NCBI RefSeq assembly: GCF_902196125.1
Contig: NZ_CABIKG010000006.1
Span: 1 to 64,000 of the forward strand
Direction: 5' to 3'
From: Helicobacter suis
GTDB lineage: Bacteria; Campylobacterota; Campylobacteria; Campylobacterales; Helicobacteraceae
Length of the DNA stretch: 64,000 nucleotides
The notes beneath the pieces are model-generated. The model was not told the origin of the DNA and searched no databases. It saw nothing but the letters and a program-made list of their open reading frames with translations. Of the stretch, positions 16,691 to 26,162 are shown piece after piece. The translations under genes were made by a program, and so were the position numbers. Position 1 is the stretch's first letter, and every line of letters begins with the position of its first letter.

Positions 16691-17461
16691 TTAGCGGTAT
16701 TTATTAACAGCAGCATGGCAGGCTTGCATTAGCGCCCCTCTTACCCCTCTATCCTCTAGTACACTTAAGCCCTCAATACTTGCCCCTCCGGGGGTACAAA
16801 TAGCGGTGGTGATCTCTTGAGGGTTTTGTGTGCTTAGCAAAGAGGCAAAACCTTCAAAACTTTTTTGTACAAGTTTAAATGCCTGTTGATAAGAAAGCCC
16901 CTCTCTAACTCCTGAATCAATTAGTCCTTGTGCTACTAGACTTAAAAAAGCTAAAGAACTCCCATTAGTCGCCATAGAAGCATCAATGAGATGTTCTTTA
17001 TCTACGCTAACAACTAAGCCAAAACATTCTAAAAGGGTTACTAGGTGTGGGGTTTGTGGGGTGTTAGCAGGTTCTAAGTACATGGTTGTTGCAGATAAAC
17101 CCATAGAAGCGGCAATATTTGGCATGAAGCGTACAAATGCATTAGCAGCAAGATATTGCTTAAGTGTTGCAATGTTAACACCGGCTAAAGCGCTTAAAAC
17201 AGCGTTGGCTACACCGGTATAGCTAAATTGGTTTAAAGCATAGGGTTTAAGGGTTAAAAAAACCACCATGCCATCTATACAAAGAGTGTTACAGGCTTTG
17301 AGTTTGATAAAATCCAAGCCTTCTTGTTTTAAAAAGGGCTCAATTTTAGCGGGGTTTCTACCGGCTATTATGATGTTATGTTGCGGGTTTAAAGAGGCGC
17401 GCATGCCTTTTAAGATAGCTTGAGTCATGTGGCCATAACCAATAAAGAGTAAATTATTCAT
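16691..17461 (-). CDS. proC: Pyrroline-5-carboxylate reductase
   Basis: 256 residues. The N-terminal Rossmann motif is [11 protein letters not shown], and the C-terminal ProC signature is [19 protein letters not shown]-like, with CTPGGAS near residue 225. It catalyses the last step of proline synthesis, NAD(P)H reduction of pyrroline-5-carboxylate. The ATG at 17461 overlaps the 3' end of fliW by eight bases, so the two are coupled. It is slightly shorter than the ~270 usual in other bacteria, as is common in Helicobacter. It ends about 90 bases before the thl promoter region on the same strand. Confidence 0.92.
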   Translation of the reverse strand: MNNLLFIGYGHMTQAILKGMRASLNPQHNIIIAGRNPAKIEPFLKQEGLDFIKLKACNTLCIDGMVVFLTLKPYALNQFSYTGVANAVLSALAGVNIATLKQYLAANAFVRFMPNIAASMGLSATTMYLEPANTPQTPHLVTLLECFGLVVSVDKEHLIDASMATNGSSLAFLSLVAQGLIDSGVREGLSYQQAFKLVQKSFEGFASLLSTQNPQEITTAICTPGGASIEGLSVLEDRGVRGALMQACHAAVNKYR

Positions 17462-17858
17462 GGACGGGTTGCTTTTCTTGATAAAAGTTAGAAATTTTTT
17501 CAGAGATTTGATAGCGGGGGTATTTGGTACTGTCTAAAATAACTTGGGCCATGAGTTGGTGATCAAAATTAAAAACTAAAGGCGCTAAGAAGTTAATGGT
17601 AGATTCTTTAAGAGGGGTTTTAATAACCATGATATTAGCGATTAAGATATTTTTAGCGCTATCTAAATTGAGCAGAAGTTGTAAGGCTAGGGGGATTTCA
17701 AATTCATAAGCGCGCAGGGCAAAGGGATTAACTAAAGTAAAAGTGGGCGTGGGCGCATCTGTATTGCGTAAGCGCATGAAAATTTCATCAATTTTTTCTA
17801 AGTCCATTGTATGAACATGCTCAAAACCCAAAATGGGGGATTTTACACTAAAATGCAT
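17454..17858 (-). CDS. fliW: Flagellar assembly factor FliW
   Basis: 134 residues matching the FliW family: [15 protein letters not shown] at the start, and the conserved [10 protein letters not shown] segment followed by alternating beta strands. FliW binds flagellin and relieves or imposes CsrA control of flagellin translation, linking filament export to synthesis in the cytoplasm. Helicobacter usually has two paralogues. This one is adjacent to bamD-lon, as the second H. pylori copy is. ATG at 17858, with divergent bamD about 130 bases away. The copy number here cannot be judged from one window. Confidence 0.85.
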   Translation of the reverse strand: MHFSVKSPILGFEHVHTMDLEKIDEIFMRLRNTDAPTPTFTLVNPFALRAYEFEIPLALQLLLNLDSAKNILIANIMVIKTPLKESTINFLAPLVFNFDHQLMAQVILDSTKYPRYQISEKISNFYQEKQPVHE

Positions 17859-17950
17859 CCCAGTCCTTGAAATAGTTTATGCGCTTGGTTTTTAAGGATT
17901 TTACTACAATCCACACCGAAAAATCAATTAGTAACCTATGGGATTTTTGG

Positions 17951-17956
17951 TATAAT
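17951..17956 (+). promoter_or_regulatory. Probable -10 box for bamD-lon-tyrA
   Basis: TATAAT preceded by TTTTTGG lies 30 bases before the bamD ATG, and the gap has no other candidate. It is positioned to drive the tightly packed bamD-lon-tyrA-fliQ-murB run. Confidence 0.5.
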
Positions 17957-17985
17957 GGTAGTTTCTAAGCAGATTAAGGAATGAA

Positions 17986-18627
17986 ATGCGTGTATTTTGG
18001 TGTTCACTGGCTTTTATGATCCTTTTTTTAGGGTGTGCTAAAAAGGCTAAAGAATCCATTTATAACCGCCCGGCGATCTTTTGGTATCAGGGTATTTTGC
18101 GTGAAATTTTATTCTTAAACTTAGAAACAGCGGATAATTACTACTCGTCTTTACAAAGCGAGCATATCAATTCGCCTTTAGTACCAGATGCCATGATTGC
18201 CTTAGGGCAAGCCCATTTGAAAAAGAAAGAGTTTGTGTTGGCTGAGTACTATTTTGATGAGTACATTAAGAGATTTGGCAACCAAAATAATATTGATTAT
18301 CTGAAGTTTTTAAAGTTGCAGGCCCGCTACTATGCCTTTAAAAACCACAGTAAGGATCAAGAATTCATGTCTAATACACTTGGTATGTTAAATGACTTTG
18401 TGGATAAATACCCCAATAGCCGTTTTCTCAATCAGGTAGAATACATGCAAGTTAAGTTTATTTTAGGGCAAAATGAGCTTAACCGCGCAATTGCTAATGT
18501 GTATCGCAAGCGCCACCAAAAAGAGGGGGTTAAGCGTTACATGGAACGCGTAGATGAGGTTTTAGAAAAAGAAACACATCCCAAGAAATCTTATATGCCT
18601 TGGTATGTGGCAATATTTAATTGGTAA
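17986..18627 (+). CDS. bamD: Outer-membrane assembly lipoprotein BamD (ComL)
   Basis: 213 residues beginning with a lipoprotein signal; the lipobox is LFLGC with the acylated cysteine at residue 17. The remainder is TPR-like helices ([26 protein letters not shown]), as expected for BamD, the periplasmic lipoprotein partner of BamA in beta-barrel insertion. The alternative name ComL reflects older competence work. It ends nine bases before the lon ATG. Same order in H. pylori (comL-lon-tyrA). Confidence 0.9.
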   Translation: MRVFWCSLAFMILFLGCAKKAKESIYNRPAIFWYQGILREILFLNLETADNYYSSLQSEHINSPLVPDAMIALGQAHLKKKEFVLAEYYFDEYIKRFGNQNNIDYLKFLKLQARYYAFKNHSKDQEFMSNTLGMLNDFVDKYPNSRFLNQVEYMQVKFILGQNELNRAIANVYRKRHQKEGVKRYMERVDEVLEKETHPKKSYMPWYVAIFNW

Positions 18628-18635
18628 GGGTGAAA

Positions 18636-21026
18636 ATGACAGAAAAGTTTCCCAGTGTTGTACCTGTAATCGTTGAAGAGGATACTTTCATGTATCCTTT
18701 CATGATTGCACCTATTTTTATCCATAGCGAAGCTAATATTAAAGCAGCTAACAAAGCAACCCAAGAAAAAAACGATCTTGTCTTTGTAAGTTGCATGAAA
18801 GCCAACCACGATGGCTTAGAGCAAAATAAATTTTATGATGTGGGGGTGATTGGCTCAATCGTGCGCAAGGTGGTTTTACCGGATAATCGCATGAAAATTT
18901 TGTTTCAAGGGATTTGTAAAGGAAAGGTGTTAGCCATTGAGTCTCAAGACCCCTTAGAGGCAATGGTAGATGTAATCACTTATAAAGAATACGATACCGA
19001 TAAAATTAACGCAATGGTTGATATTTTAAAAGAAAAAGTGGCTAATCTAGCTAATATCAGCCAGTTTTTTCCACCGGATTTACTCAAGGCCATTGATGAT
19101 AATAGCGATCCAAACCGCATTGTAGATTTAGTGGCCTCTGCCTTGCGGCTCAAACGCGATCAATCTTATGCCCTTTTTGCCAACGATGATACAGAGTGGC
19201 GTTTGTTAAATCTCATTGATTTAGTGATGGAGGAGATTAAAACCCAGAAATTACAAAAAGAGATTAAAAGCAAGGTGCATAGCAAAATGGAGCAGGTTAA
19301 TAAGGAGTATTTTCTTAAAGAACAGCTCAAACAAATCCAAAAAGAATTGGGCATTGATAAGCAACGCGATGAGGAAATCCAAGAATACACCCAAAAGCTC
19401 AACGCTATTGAACCTTTTATCACTAAAGAAATACATAAGGAGATTAAAAAACAAATTGAACGACTCAGCCGTATCCACCAAGATAGTTCAGATGTAGGGA
19501 TTTTGCAAAATTACATTGAGTGGGTGTTAGATATTCCCTTTGGACAATATAGCCAAAAAAAGCTCTCCATTAAGGAGGTAGAAAAGCAACTTAATATCGA
19601 TCACTATAGCCTAGAAAAACCCAAAGAGCGCATCGTGGAATATTTTGCCACAATGGAATTATTGCGCTTAAGAAAACAGGAAAATAAAGATATTAAGGGC
19701 ACAATTTTATGTTTTTATGGCCCCCCTGGTGTGGGTAAAACAAGCTTAGCTAACTCCATTGCTAAGGCTATTGGTCGCCCGCTTGTGCGCATTGCCTTAG
19801 GTGGGTTAGAAGATGTTAATGAGTTAAGAGGGCACCGGCGTACTTATTTGGGTTCTATGCCCGGGCGTATTGTACAGGGTTTGATTGAGGCTAAAAAGAT
19901 GGATTGTGTGATGGTTTTAGATGAAATTGATAAGGTAGATAGAAGTATCAGAGGCGATCCAGCTAGCGCACTTTTAGAAATTTTAGATCCAGAGCAAAAC
20001 ACTAGCTTTAGGGATTATTACACAAATTTTAATATAGACCTCTCTAAAATCATTTTTATCGCTACGGCTAATGATATTGCCACGATCCCCGCTCCACTGC
20101 GCGATCGCTTAGAATTTATCAGTGTTTCTAGCTACACACCACAAGAAAAGGAACAAATCGCAACTAATTACCTTATCCCTCAGGAACTTAAAAAACATGC
20201 GCTTAAACCTACTGAGGTGGTGTTTAAACCAGAAGCCGTTAAACTTTTAATTGAAAAATACACCCGCGAGGCTGGGGTAAGAGGTTTGCGGCGCACGATT
20301 GCTACGATCATGCGTAAATGCGCTAAAAAGATTTTACACACCAAAGAAGAGGACGAAAAGAAAAGAGGTAGAAAAATTACGATCACGCAGGAGAATATCC
20401 CTGAATTCTTAGACAAAATTGTCTTTGAGATCGATCCAGTGGATAAAGAGGACGCGATAGGAATTGTCAATGGTTTAGCATGGACAAGTGTAGGTGGAGA
20501 TGTGTTAAAGATTGAAGCGATTAAAATCAAGGGTAAGGGCAATTTAAAACTAACAGGGAGTTTAGGCGAGGTGATGAAAGAATCAGCTTACATTGCACAC
20601 TCTGTGGTTAAATTGCTCTTAGATGAAGAAGTGATTAACGCTAAAAAGAAAAAAGCTAAAGAGAGTAAAATTTATAATCTCTATGATATTCACTTACATG
20701 TACCAGAGGGGGCAACTCCTAAAGATGGCCCTAGTGCGGGTATTACAATGGCTACTAGTATTGCCTCTATTTTGTGTGAAAAAAAGGTACGCTCAGATGT
20801 GGCGATGACGGGGGAATTAACCCTAAGCGGGCGCGTGTTGCCCATTGGTGGGCTTAAAGAAAAACTCATTGCTAGTTTTAAGGCTGGTATTAAAACTGCC
20901 CTAATTCCTGAGAAAAACTACAAAAGAGACCTTAAGGATATTCCACAAGAAGTCCAAGATCACATGGAAATTAAAGCAGTGCAGACGATAGAAGATGTTT
21001 TAAGCGTTGCTTTGATCAATCATTAA
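18636..21026 (+). CDS. lon: ATP-dependent protease La
   Basis: 796 residues from ATG at 18636 ([10 protein letters not shown]) with AAGGGTG before it; a frame from 18621 adds five spurious residues. Order: N-terminal substrate domain, long coiled coil (~residues 185-280), AAA+ module with Walker [10 protein letters not shown] near residue 362 and Walker [10 protein letters not shown], and a protease domain with catalytic Ser in DGPSAGITM near 698 and Lys in GGLKEKL. It degrades misfolded and regulatory proteins as a cytosolic hexamer. Its stop TAA overlaps the ATG of tyrA. Antisense frames across it are shadows. Confidence 0.97.
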   Translation: MTEKFPSVVPVIVEEDTFMYPFMIAPIFIHSEANIKAANKATQEKNDLVFVSCMKANHDGLEQNKFYDVGVIGSIVRKVVLPDNRMKILFQGICKGKVLAIESQDPLEAMVDVITYKEYDTDKINAMVDILKEKVANLANISQFFPPDLLKAIDDNSDPNRIVDLVASALRLKRDQSYALFANDDTEWRLLNLIDLVMEEIKTQKLQKEIKSKVHSKMEQVNKEYFLKEQLKQIQKELGIDKQRDEEIQEYTQKLNAIEPFITKEIHKEIKKQIERLSRIHQDSSDVGILQNYIEWVLDIPFGQYSQKKLSIKEVEKQLNIDHYSLEKPKERIVEYFATMELLRLRKQENKDIKGTILCFYGPPGVGKTSLANSIAKAIGRPLVRIALGGLEDVNELRGHRRTYLGSMPGRIVQGLIEAKKMDCVMVLDEIDKVDRSIRGDPASALLEILDPEQNTSFRDYYTNFNIDLSKIIFIATANDIATIPAPLRDRLEFISVSSYTPQEKEQIATNYLIPQELKKHALKPTEVVFKPEAVKLLIEKYTREAGVRGLRRTIATIMRKCAKKILHTKEEDEKKRGRKITITQENIPEFLDKIVFEIDPVDKEDAIGIVNGLAWTSVGGDVLKIEAIKIKGKGNLKLTGSLGEVMKESAYIAHSVVKLLLDEEVINAKKKKAKESKIYNLYDIHLHVPEGATPKDGPSAGITMATSIASILCEKKVRSDVAMTGELTLSGRVLPIGGLKEKLIASFKAGIKTALIPEKNYKRDLKDIPQEVQDHMEIKAVQTIEDVLSVALINH

Positions 21027-21859
21027 TGCAAGTTGGTATTATCGGGCTAGGCTTAATGGGGGGGTCAATGGGGCTAGCCTTGCAAGAAGTGCGTGCACAA
21101 CTGGGTATCAAGCGTATTTTAGGCTATGATAATAATGCTTTGCACGCCCAAATGGCGCTTAATCTTGGGTTAGTAGAGGAGTGTGTGGACTTAGTAAGCA
21201 TAAGGGCATGCCAAGTACTCTTTTTAGCCATTCCTTTAGATGGGATTGTACAAATTTTGCAGCAATTAGAAGTGAATCAAGAAACAACCATTATTGAATT
21301 AGGCGGGGCTAAGATGCAAATTATTAAATCTATCCCGTCTAAAATCCGCTCGCAGGTTATTACCAGCCACCCCATGTGTGGAACAGAGTTTTATGGCCCA
21401 AAGGCCGCATTAAAAGGGTTATACCGCCATAAAATTGTGATCTTAGTAGATTGTGAGCAAAATGAAGCCAAACATTTAGAGCGGGCTAAGGATATTTTTA
21501 GCGCTATTGGTATGCAGATGGTAGAAATGGATGCATGCGCGCATGATAGCCATATTTCTTTTGTGAGCCACTTGCCCCATGTGATTAGCTATGCATTGGC
21601 CAATGTTGTGCTTTCTCAAAAAAGCCCACAAACTATTTTGTCTTTAGCCGCAGGCGGGTTTAAAGACATGAGTAGGCTTTCTAAAAGCTCGCCTATTATG
21701 TGGAAAAGCGTATTTGAACAAAACCAACAGCATATTTTAGAGGCGATAGAGGTTTTTATTAAAGAGATAAATCACGCTAAATCCATGCTAGAAAAGCAAG
21801 ACTATGAAGCCATGCAAAAGTGGATGGCACATGCTAACAAACTGCAGGAATTTATGTAG
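21026..21859 (+). CDS. tyrA: Prephenate dehydrogenase
   Basis: 277 residues. The NAD-binding motif GIIGLGLMGGSMG is at the N-terminus, TSHPMCGTEFYGP is the TyrA active-site region with the substrate-contacting His, and a second conserved SHLPHVISYALA helix follows. It converts prephenate to 4-hydroxyphenylpyruvate for tyrosine. The start overlaps the lon stop, and fliQ follows after eight bases. Length is typical for a monofunctional TyrA without an ACT domain. Confidence 0.93.
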   Translation: MQVGIIGLGLMGGSMGLALQEVRAQLGIKRILGYDNNALHAQMALNLGLVEECVDLVSIRACQVLFLAIPLDGIVQILQQLEVNQETTIIELGGAKMQIIKSIPSKIRSQVITSHPMCGTEFYGPKAALKGLYRHKIVILVDCEQNEAKHLERAKDIFSAIGMQMVEMDACAHDSHISFVSHLPHVISYALANVVLSQKSPQTILSLAAGGFKDMSRLSKSSPIMWKSVFEQNQQHILEAIEVFIKEINHAKSMLEKQDYEAMQKWMAHANKLQEFM

Positions 21860-21867
21860 GAACTACC

Positions 21868-22134
21868 ATGGAAGCCCAACTAATGAAACTAGCCATTGAA
21901 ACCTATAAGATCACTTTGATGATTTCTTTGCCTGTTTTGCTAGTGGGTTTGGTGGTGGGGCTACTTGTGAGCATTTTTCAAGCCACAACCCAAATTAATG
22001 AGATGACTCTTTCCTTTGTACCTAAGATTTTGGCTGTAATTGCTGTCATTATTTTTACGATGCCTTGGATGTTAAACATGCTTTTAGACTACACCTCTAC
22101 TCTTTTTAAACTTATCCCTAAGATTATCTCCTAA
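21868..22134 (+). CDS. fliQ: Flagellar export apparatus protein FliQ
   Basis: 88 residues, the normal FliQ length, with two hydrophobic spans (about residues 15-37 and 52-72) around the conserved QATTQINEMTLSFVPK loop. FliQ forms part of the FliPQR export gate inside the MS ring. It is followed nine bases later by murB, a pairing also found in H. pylori. It is co-transcribed with cell-envelope rather than flagellar genes, common in this genus. Confidence 0.95.
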   Translation: MEAQLMKLAIETYKITLMISLPVLLVGLVVGLLVSIFQATTQINEMTLSFVPKILAVIAVIIFTMPWMLNMLLDYTSTLFKLIPKIIS

Positions 22135-22143
22135 AATTTTCTC

Positions 22144-22917
22144 ATGGAAGTGATAGACTTTTCCCGGTATTCTAGTGTTAAGATCGGGAGTAGGGTTAAA
22201 GTGAGGGTACTTAGGCAATGTGGGGATTATGCGGGTTTATTCATGATAGGCTTAGCCAATAATCTTTTGGTCTCTTCTAAGGCTAAAAATTTGGCCATGT
22301 TAGATTCATGTTTTGATTACATTGTAGATTGTGGTTCTTATATAGAAGTGGGCGCGCGCACTAACGCGCAAAAACTCTTTGGGTATTTTAGAGATCATAA
22401 TTTATACGGGCTGGAGTTTTTGGGGGCATTACCCGGTAGTGTGGGGGGGCTTGTTAAGATGAATGCGGGCATGAAAACTTATGAATTTAAAGACATTCTA
22501 CTAGAGGCTAATGTTAATGGCAAATGGTTAGGGATAGAAAATTTGCATCTAACTTACCGTTCTAGCCAGATTGTAGGTGTTATTTTTAAAGTGCGCTTAA
22601 AAAAGATACCGGGTTTTCGTATAGAAGTGCTTAAAGCATGCATGATCATGCGCAAAAATCACCCTAAAAAGCCTAGTTTTGGGAGTTGTTTTAAAAACCC
22701 ACCGGGGGATTTTGCCGGGCGATTATTAGAAATGGCCGGGTTAAGAGGTTTTAATTTAGGGCATGTGGGTTTTGCAAATACCCATGCTAACTTCTTAATC
22801 AATCTAGGGGGCGCTCACTTTGAGGAAGCTATAGAGCTCATCACTTTAGCTAAAGAGCGCGTTTTAAACGCCTTTAACATTGCCCTAGAAGAAGAAGTGT
22901 GTGTAGTGGGGTTTTAA
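22144..22917 (+). CDS. murB: UDP-N-acetylenolpyruvoylglucosamine reductase
   Basis: 257 residues, a short type-II MurB as in H. pylori. FAD-binding signature GALPGSVGGLVKMNAG near residue 100; the catalytic region is PSFGSCFKNPPG, with the Ser/Cys proton donor, and GHVGFANTHANFLIN follows. It reduces UDP-GlcNAc-enolpyruvate to UDP-MurNAc in peptidoglycan synthesis. It is the last gene of the bamD run and ends just before a hairpin. Confidence 0.95.
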   Translation: MEVIDFSRYSSVKIGSRVKVRVLRQCGDYAGLFMIGLANNLLVSSKAKNLAMLDSCFDYIVDCGSYIEVGARTNAQKLFGYFRDHNLYGLEFLGALPGSVGGLVKMNAGMKTYEFKDILLEANVNGKWLGIENLHLTYRSSQIVGVIFKVRLKKIPGFRIEVLKACMIMRKNHPKKPSFGSCFKNPPGDFAGRLLEMAGLRGFNLGHVGFANTHANFLINLGGAHFEEAIELITLAKERVLNAFNIALEEEVCVVGF

Positions 22918-22925
22918 TTTCTAAA

Positions 22926-22947
22926 AAATGGGTATCTAAACCCATTT
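22926..22947 (-). terminator. Hairpin terminator between convergent murB and mqo
   Basis: Perfect 8-bp stem AAATGGGT (22926-22933) / ACCCATTT (22940-22947) with a six-base loop, embedded in A-runs. Read on the minus strand the stem is followed by six T residues, so it terminates mqo well. On the plus strand the T-run is missing and it may only attenuate murB. Confidence 0.7.
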
Positions 22948-22967
22948 AAAAAGTCCAGCCATAAATT

Positions 22968-24332
22968 TTAACCTGATTTAAGTGTCTCTAATTCCTCAGG
23001 CGATAAATCTTGATAAAAACGCTCCAAATGAAAATCAACGCCTAAATATTTCGTAATTTCTTGAGAGTCTACTAGCGCATTTTCTAAACAACTGGTTGCG
23101 CCCGGGGAGGGAGTCATATTAAAAGTAATGCCCTGATGGGTTAGTACCTTCTTTTCGCCTAACTCTAATTTTTTCTTAGTGCGATCTAACACCTGAGGGC
23201 GTACTTCACCAAATCCATGCGCATAATGCAAATCGCTTAAAGAAAGAGAGGGGATAATTTTACGCGCATCGTGTAAGAATTTGCGTTTACCAATATAGGG
23301 GATTTCAAAAACCATATTTTTAAACACATAATTTCTAATGTCTCTCTCAGAGAAAAGATCAAAGACAATGCCTAAAACATCTTTATTACAATCCATTTTA
23401 AAGAGTTCCCAACTAATTCCCCCAAAGAGGCATTTATTGCGCTCTAACTTGGGCATAGCTAAAGCTGTGGGTCCGATGCGAGTTTTTCCCTTAATCACCA
23501 CATCTGGATCGCCATGTAAGGCCGCAAAGGGGAGTTTAGGGTTTTGCACGGTATAAACCTTACCGCGTAATAAATCAGGCACAAAATAAAAACTCCCCGC
23601 TACAGGCAAACAACCCAAATCTAAACCATAACCCATAGACTGGGCTAGGGGTAAAGAGTAAGAACCCGCATTAACTAGCACAAATTTGGCATAGATTTCA
23701 TCAGAGTCATGGGAGATAAGCGCCCAATCGCCTAAGCGTTTTTCAATTTTTTTAACCTTGAAGTTAAAAAATACTTGGTTTTGGGGCTTAATTTGCATGG
23801 CTTCTTCAACAAAATTTTGGCTTAAAAGAGCAAAATTCATCGCACACCAATCTTTTTCAAATCCACTCCCCACCACATCTTCGGGGCGATCTAAGCCATG
23901 ATCTTCTACAATTATCTTAGGTTCAATTTCTTTGATTTTAGCCTTGTCAAAAAAAGTTAGCCCGGGATAAATTTCTTGGAATTCTTCATGCCGCTTAGCA
24001 ATAAAGGCACATTCCTTATCGCCCACCCCAATAGCCATTTTTTGCATTTCAAAAATGACTTTATTTTGTAACCCTTTATTAAGCGCATAATGGCGCACTT
24101 TATAAGCACCTAGTTTAACCTTGCGCGCCTTTTGTGCTGTGTAATTGGTTTCAATAGAGCCATCATGGATAGTTTGTGAATTGGCTTTAGCATTAGAACT
24201 TACCTTAGCCAACGCCCCATTTCTCTCCACAATGGCAATTCTTTTAAGATCGGTGTATTGACTTAACACAAAAAAGGCTGCACACCCAGAAACACCACCC
24301 CCCACAATCACCACATCAAACTCATTATTCAT
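22968..24332 (-). CDS. mqo: Malate:quinone oxidoreductase
   Basis: 454 residues with the FAD-binding [13 protein letters not shown] at the N-terminus and [17 protein letters not shown], typical of the Mqo type found in epsilonproteobacteria (shorter than the E. coli enzyme). A membrane-peripheral flavoenzyme passes electrons from malate to menaquinone and replaces soluble malate dehydrogenase in Helicobacter. A conserved C-terminal GFGEVRPQ and [13 protein letters not shown] agree. It sits next to the NlpC/P60 gene as in H. pylori. Confidence 0.93.
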   Translation of the reverse strand: MNNEFDVVIVGGGVSGCAAFFVLSQYTDLKRIAIVERNGALAKVSSNAKANSQTIHDGSIETNYTAQKARKVKLGAYKVRHYALNKGLQNKVIFEMQKMAIGVGDKECAFIAKRHEEFQEIYPGLTFFDKAKIKEIEPKIIVEDHGLDRPEDVVGSGFEKDWCAMNFALLSQNFVEEAMQIKPQNQVFFNFKVKKIEKRLGDWALISHDSDEIYAKFVLVNAGSYSLPLAQSMGYGLDLGCLPVAGSFYFVPDLLRGKVYTVQNPKLPFAALHGDPDVVIKGKTRIGPTALAMPKLERNKCLFGGISWELFKMDCNKDVLGIVFDLFSERDIRNYVFKNMVFEIPYIGKRKFLHDARKIIPSLSLSDLHYAHGFGEVRPQVLDRTKKKLELGEKKVLTHQGITFNMTPSPGATSCLENALVDSQEITKYLGVDFHLERFYQDLSPEELETLKSG

Positions 24333-24394
24333 CGCTTTCCCTTTTACGCAGAATGGCGGATTTTAGCATGTTTTATACCCAAACAATTTAACCA

Positions 24395-25711
24395 TTACAG
24401 ACTTTGGGGCGTATCGGGTAAATTAATAGCATAGTTATATAAATCTGACATGCCCTGTATGCGATCAATGAGTAAATTTGAATGAGTCAATAACCCTTGG
24501 TGTTCTTTGCCTAAATTAAGGGTTGTGATCACGGCTTTACCGATATTATAGATGTGTTTTTTAGATAGCCTAGAAACAGAGATAGCCCACACATTATGCG
24601 CAACAATAGCTCTTCTATGGCGCACACCTAAATAAAGCATAATATGCCCCTTAAGCCAAAGAATGGTGGCAAAGGGGGTGGCATGTTTGATAATGTAGGC
24701 TTCTTTACTCCTTGCTTTCATATGGCTTAAATCCACCATGTTATTTGCATAACGCACCTGAGCAAGGGAATTTCTAGGCAGTAAAATCCCAAAGTTTGCA
24801 AAACTATCTCTAGTAAAGGCTGAACAATCGCGGTTTTGATTGGCTCCCCCCCAGCCATATTTTTGGCCTAGCATGGTATCAATTACAGCCGCCATCACTC
24901 TAGTATTAAGAGGTCTGGGGAAAGTTGTGAATTTTTTAGAGTCCATGTAAGTGGGGATAAGTTTAACAAATCCGTTTGTATCTTTAGCATAGGTATAAAC
25001 TTGCTTAAAAGTATGGGGTACTTGGATAAAAATTTCGCCCATGTGTGCATAGCTTACAAAATGCCTATTAGAATTACGCAAGGGGATTTTATCTTGGGTA
25101 GGGGTGAGATAGTCTTTAAAGCTTAAAAATTTTTGAATATCAGCAGGGGTGATGCGGGCTAAATTTTCTACTTTAACCCACCCATAAACAAAACTGCTTT
25201 GGATATGCGCATAAGTTTTAGTGGTGTTGTAATGGGTGATAAGCACCGGTGTACCCGCAAAGATCATAGAATTTTGCCAGCGATCAAAGGGATAATCATC
25301 TTTACTGCGGTAATAAGCCATATCTGTAGGCACAGCGCGTACAGAGCTATCTCTAACTACAATGGCTTTAATTGCAACACTAGGATAATGAGTAGTATCC
25401 ATGCTCTTAAAAAGATCTTGCAAAGTTTTTAGATCATAAGGATCTCCTCCCTCCTTATAGCCTATTGTATTTAAAGTATCTAGCATCCAAAAAACTTCTT
25501 TTTGATCTTGCATGATAGCCATATCCACCCAAGGGGCATACCATTGTTTGAGATAAAGAGCTTTAAGCTTTTTTTTAGATGGAGAGGGTAGGCTGTGTTT
25601 GGGTAAATAATAGGTCGCCTTTTGGGGGAGTCTAAGCAGATCAAGTAGGGGCTTTTCTTTGGCTAACACGCCTACACATAGCGCTAAAACAAGAAGGATT
25701 ATTCTAAACAT
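24395..25711 (-). CDS. SH3/NlpC-P60 family secreted cell-wall hydrolase
   Basis: 438 residues. Signal peptide MFRIILLVLALCVGVLAKE, then an SH3b-like mid-region (residues ~110-200) and a C-terminal NlpC/P60 papain-like domain. Its nucleophile is in NQNRDCSAFTRDSF (Cys near 295), and the His is in the HIMLYLG strand-loop near 360. Family members cut gamma-D-Glu-diaminopimelate bonds in stem peptides. It corresponds to the gene between mqo and rpoD in H. pylori. Its ATG overlaps the phosphatase stop by eight bases, so it is coupled to it. Confidence 0.87.
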   Translation of the reverse strand: MFRIILLVLALCVGVLAKEKPLLDLLRLPQKATYYLPKHSLPSPSKKKLKALYLKQWYAPWVDMAIMQDQKEVFWMLDTLNTIGYKEGGDPYDLKTLQDLFKSMDTTHYPSVAIKAIVVRDSSVRAVPTDMAYYRSKDDYPFDRWQNSMIFAGTPVLITHYNTTKTYAHIQSSFVYGWVKVENLARITPADIQKFLSFKDYLTPTQDKIPLRNSNRHFVSYAHMGEIFIQVPHTFKQVYTYAKDTNGFVKLIPTYMDSKKFTTFPRPLNTRVMAAVIDTMLGQKYGWGGANQNRDCSAFTRDSFANFGILLPRNSLAQVRYANNMVDLSHMKARSKEAYIIKHATPFATILWLKGHIMLYLGVRHRRAIVAHNVWAISVSRLSKKHIYNIGKAVITTLNLGKEHQGLLTHSNLLIDRIQGMSDLYNYAINLPDTPQSL

Positions 25712-26162
25712 AAGTTGAAAGCAAGGTTTGTACGCCTAGATCAATCATTTTATAGACCTCTTCTAAGTCTTTCTCTTGGGTAAAAGTATAAGGGTCTGGA
25801 ATATCCACACCACCTAGCCCAAAATCCCCTAGTTTGTAGACATGTAAATGGGAGATGTGAAGATCGTTTAGAGATTTAATATTACTAGTATCCATAGCAA
25901 TAATCCAATCATAAGAATTAGCTAAACTCTGAGTGATGGGCTTGCTTTTAAAATGGGCGATGTTTATTCCGTGTTTTTGAGCAAGTTTGATAATGGGCGG
26001 GTGGGGCGGCTGACCTTGATGAAAAGAGGATATACCCGCAGCATCTACTTTTAAATTCAAACCCTTAGCCTTGATGATGTGTGTAGCAATGCCCAGAGCC
26101 AACATGGAGCGGCAAATATTGCCCAAGCACAAAAACAAAAGACTCTGGGGCGGGGTTGTCAT
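25704..26162 (-). CDS. Low-molecular-weight protein-tyrosine phosphatase
   Basis: 152 residues with the diagnostic P-loop FLCLGNICRS (Cys12-X5-Arg18) and the DP general-acid loop VDIPDPYTF near residue 120. These cytosolic phosphatases act on phosphotyrosine proteins, often in capsule or stress regulation; the substrate here is unknown. It starts directly after the rpoD stop and overlaps the hydrolase gene by eight bases, so it is expressed in the rpoD transcript. I do not recall this gene at this position in H. pylori, so it may be a lineage-specific insertion or a loss there. Confidence 0.9.
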   Translation of the reverse strand: MTTPPQSLLFLCLGNICRSMLALGIATHIIKAKGLNLKVDAAGISSFHQGQPPHPPIIKLAQKHGINIAHFKSKPITQSLANSYDWIIAMDTSNIKSLNDLHISHLHVYKLGDFGLGGVDIPDPYTFTQEKDLEEVYKMIDLGVQTLLSTYV

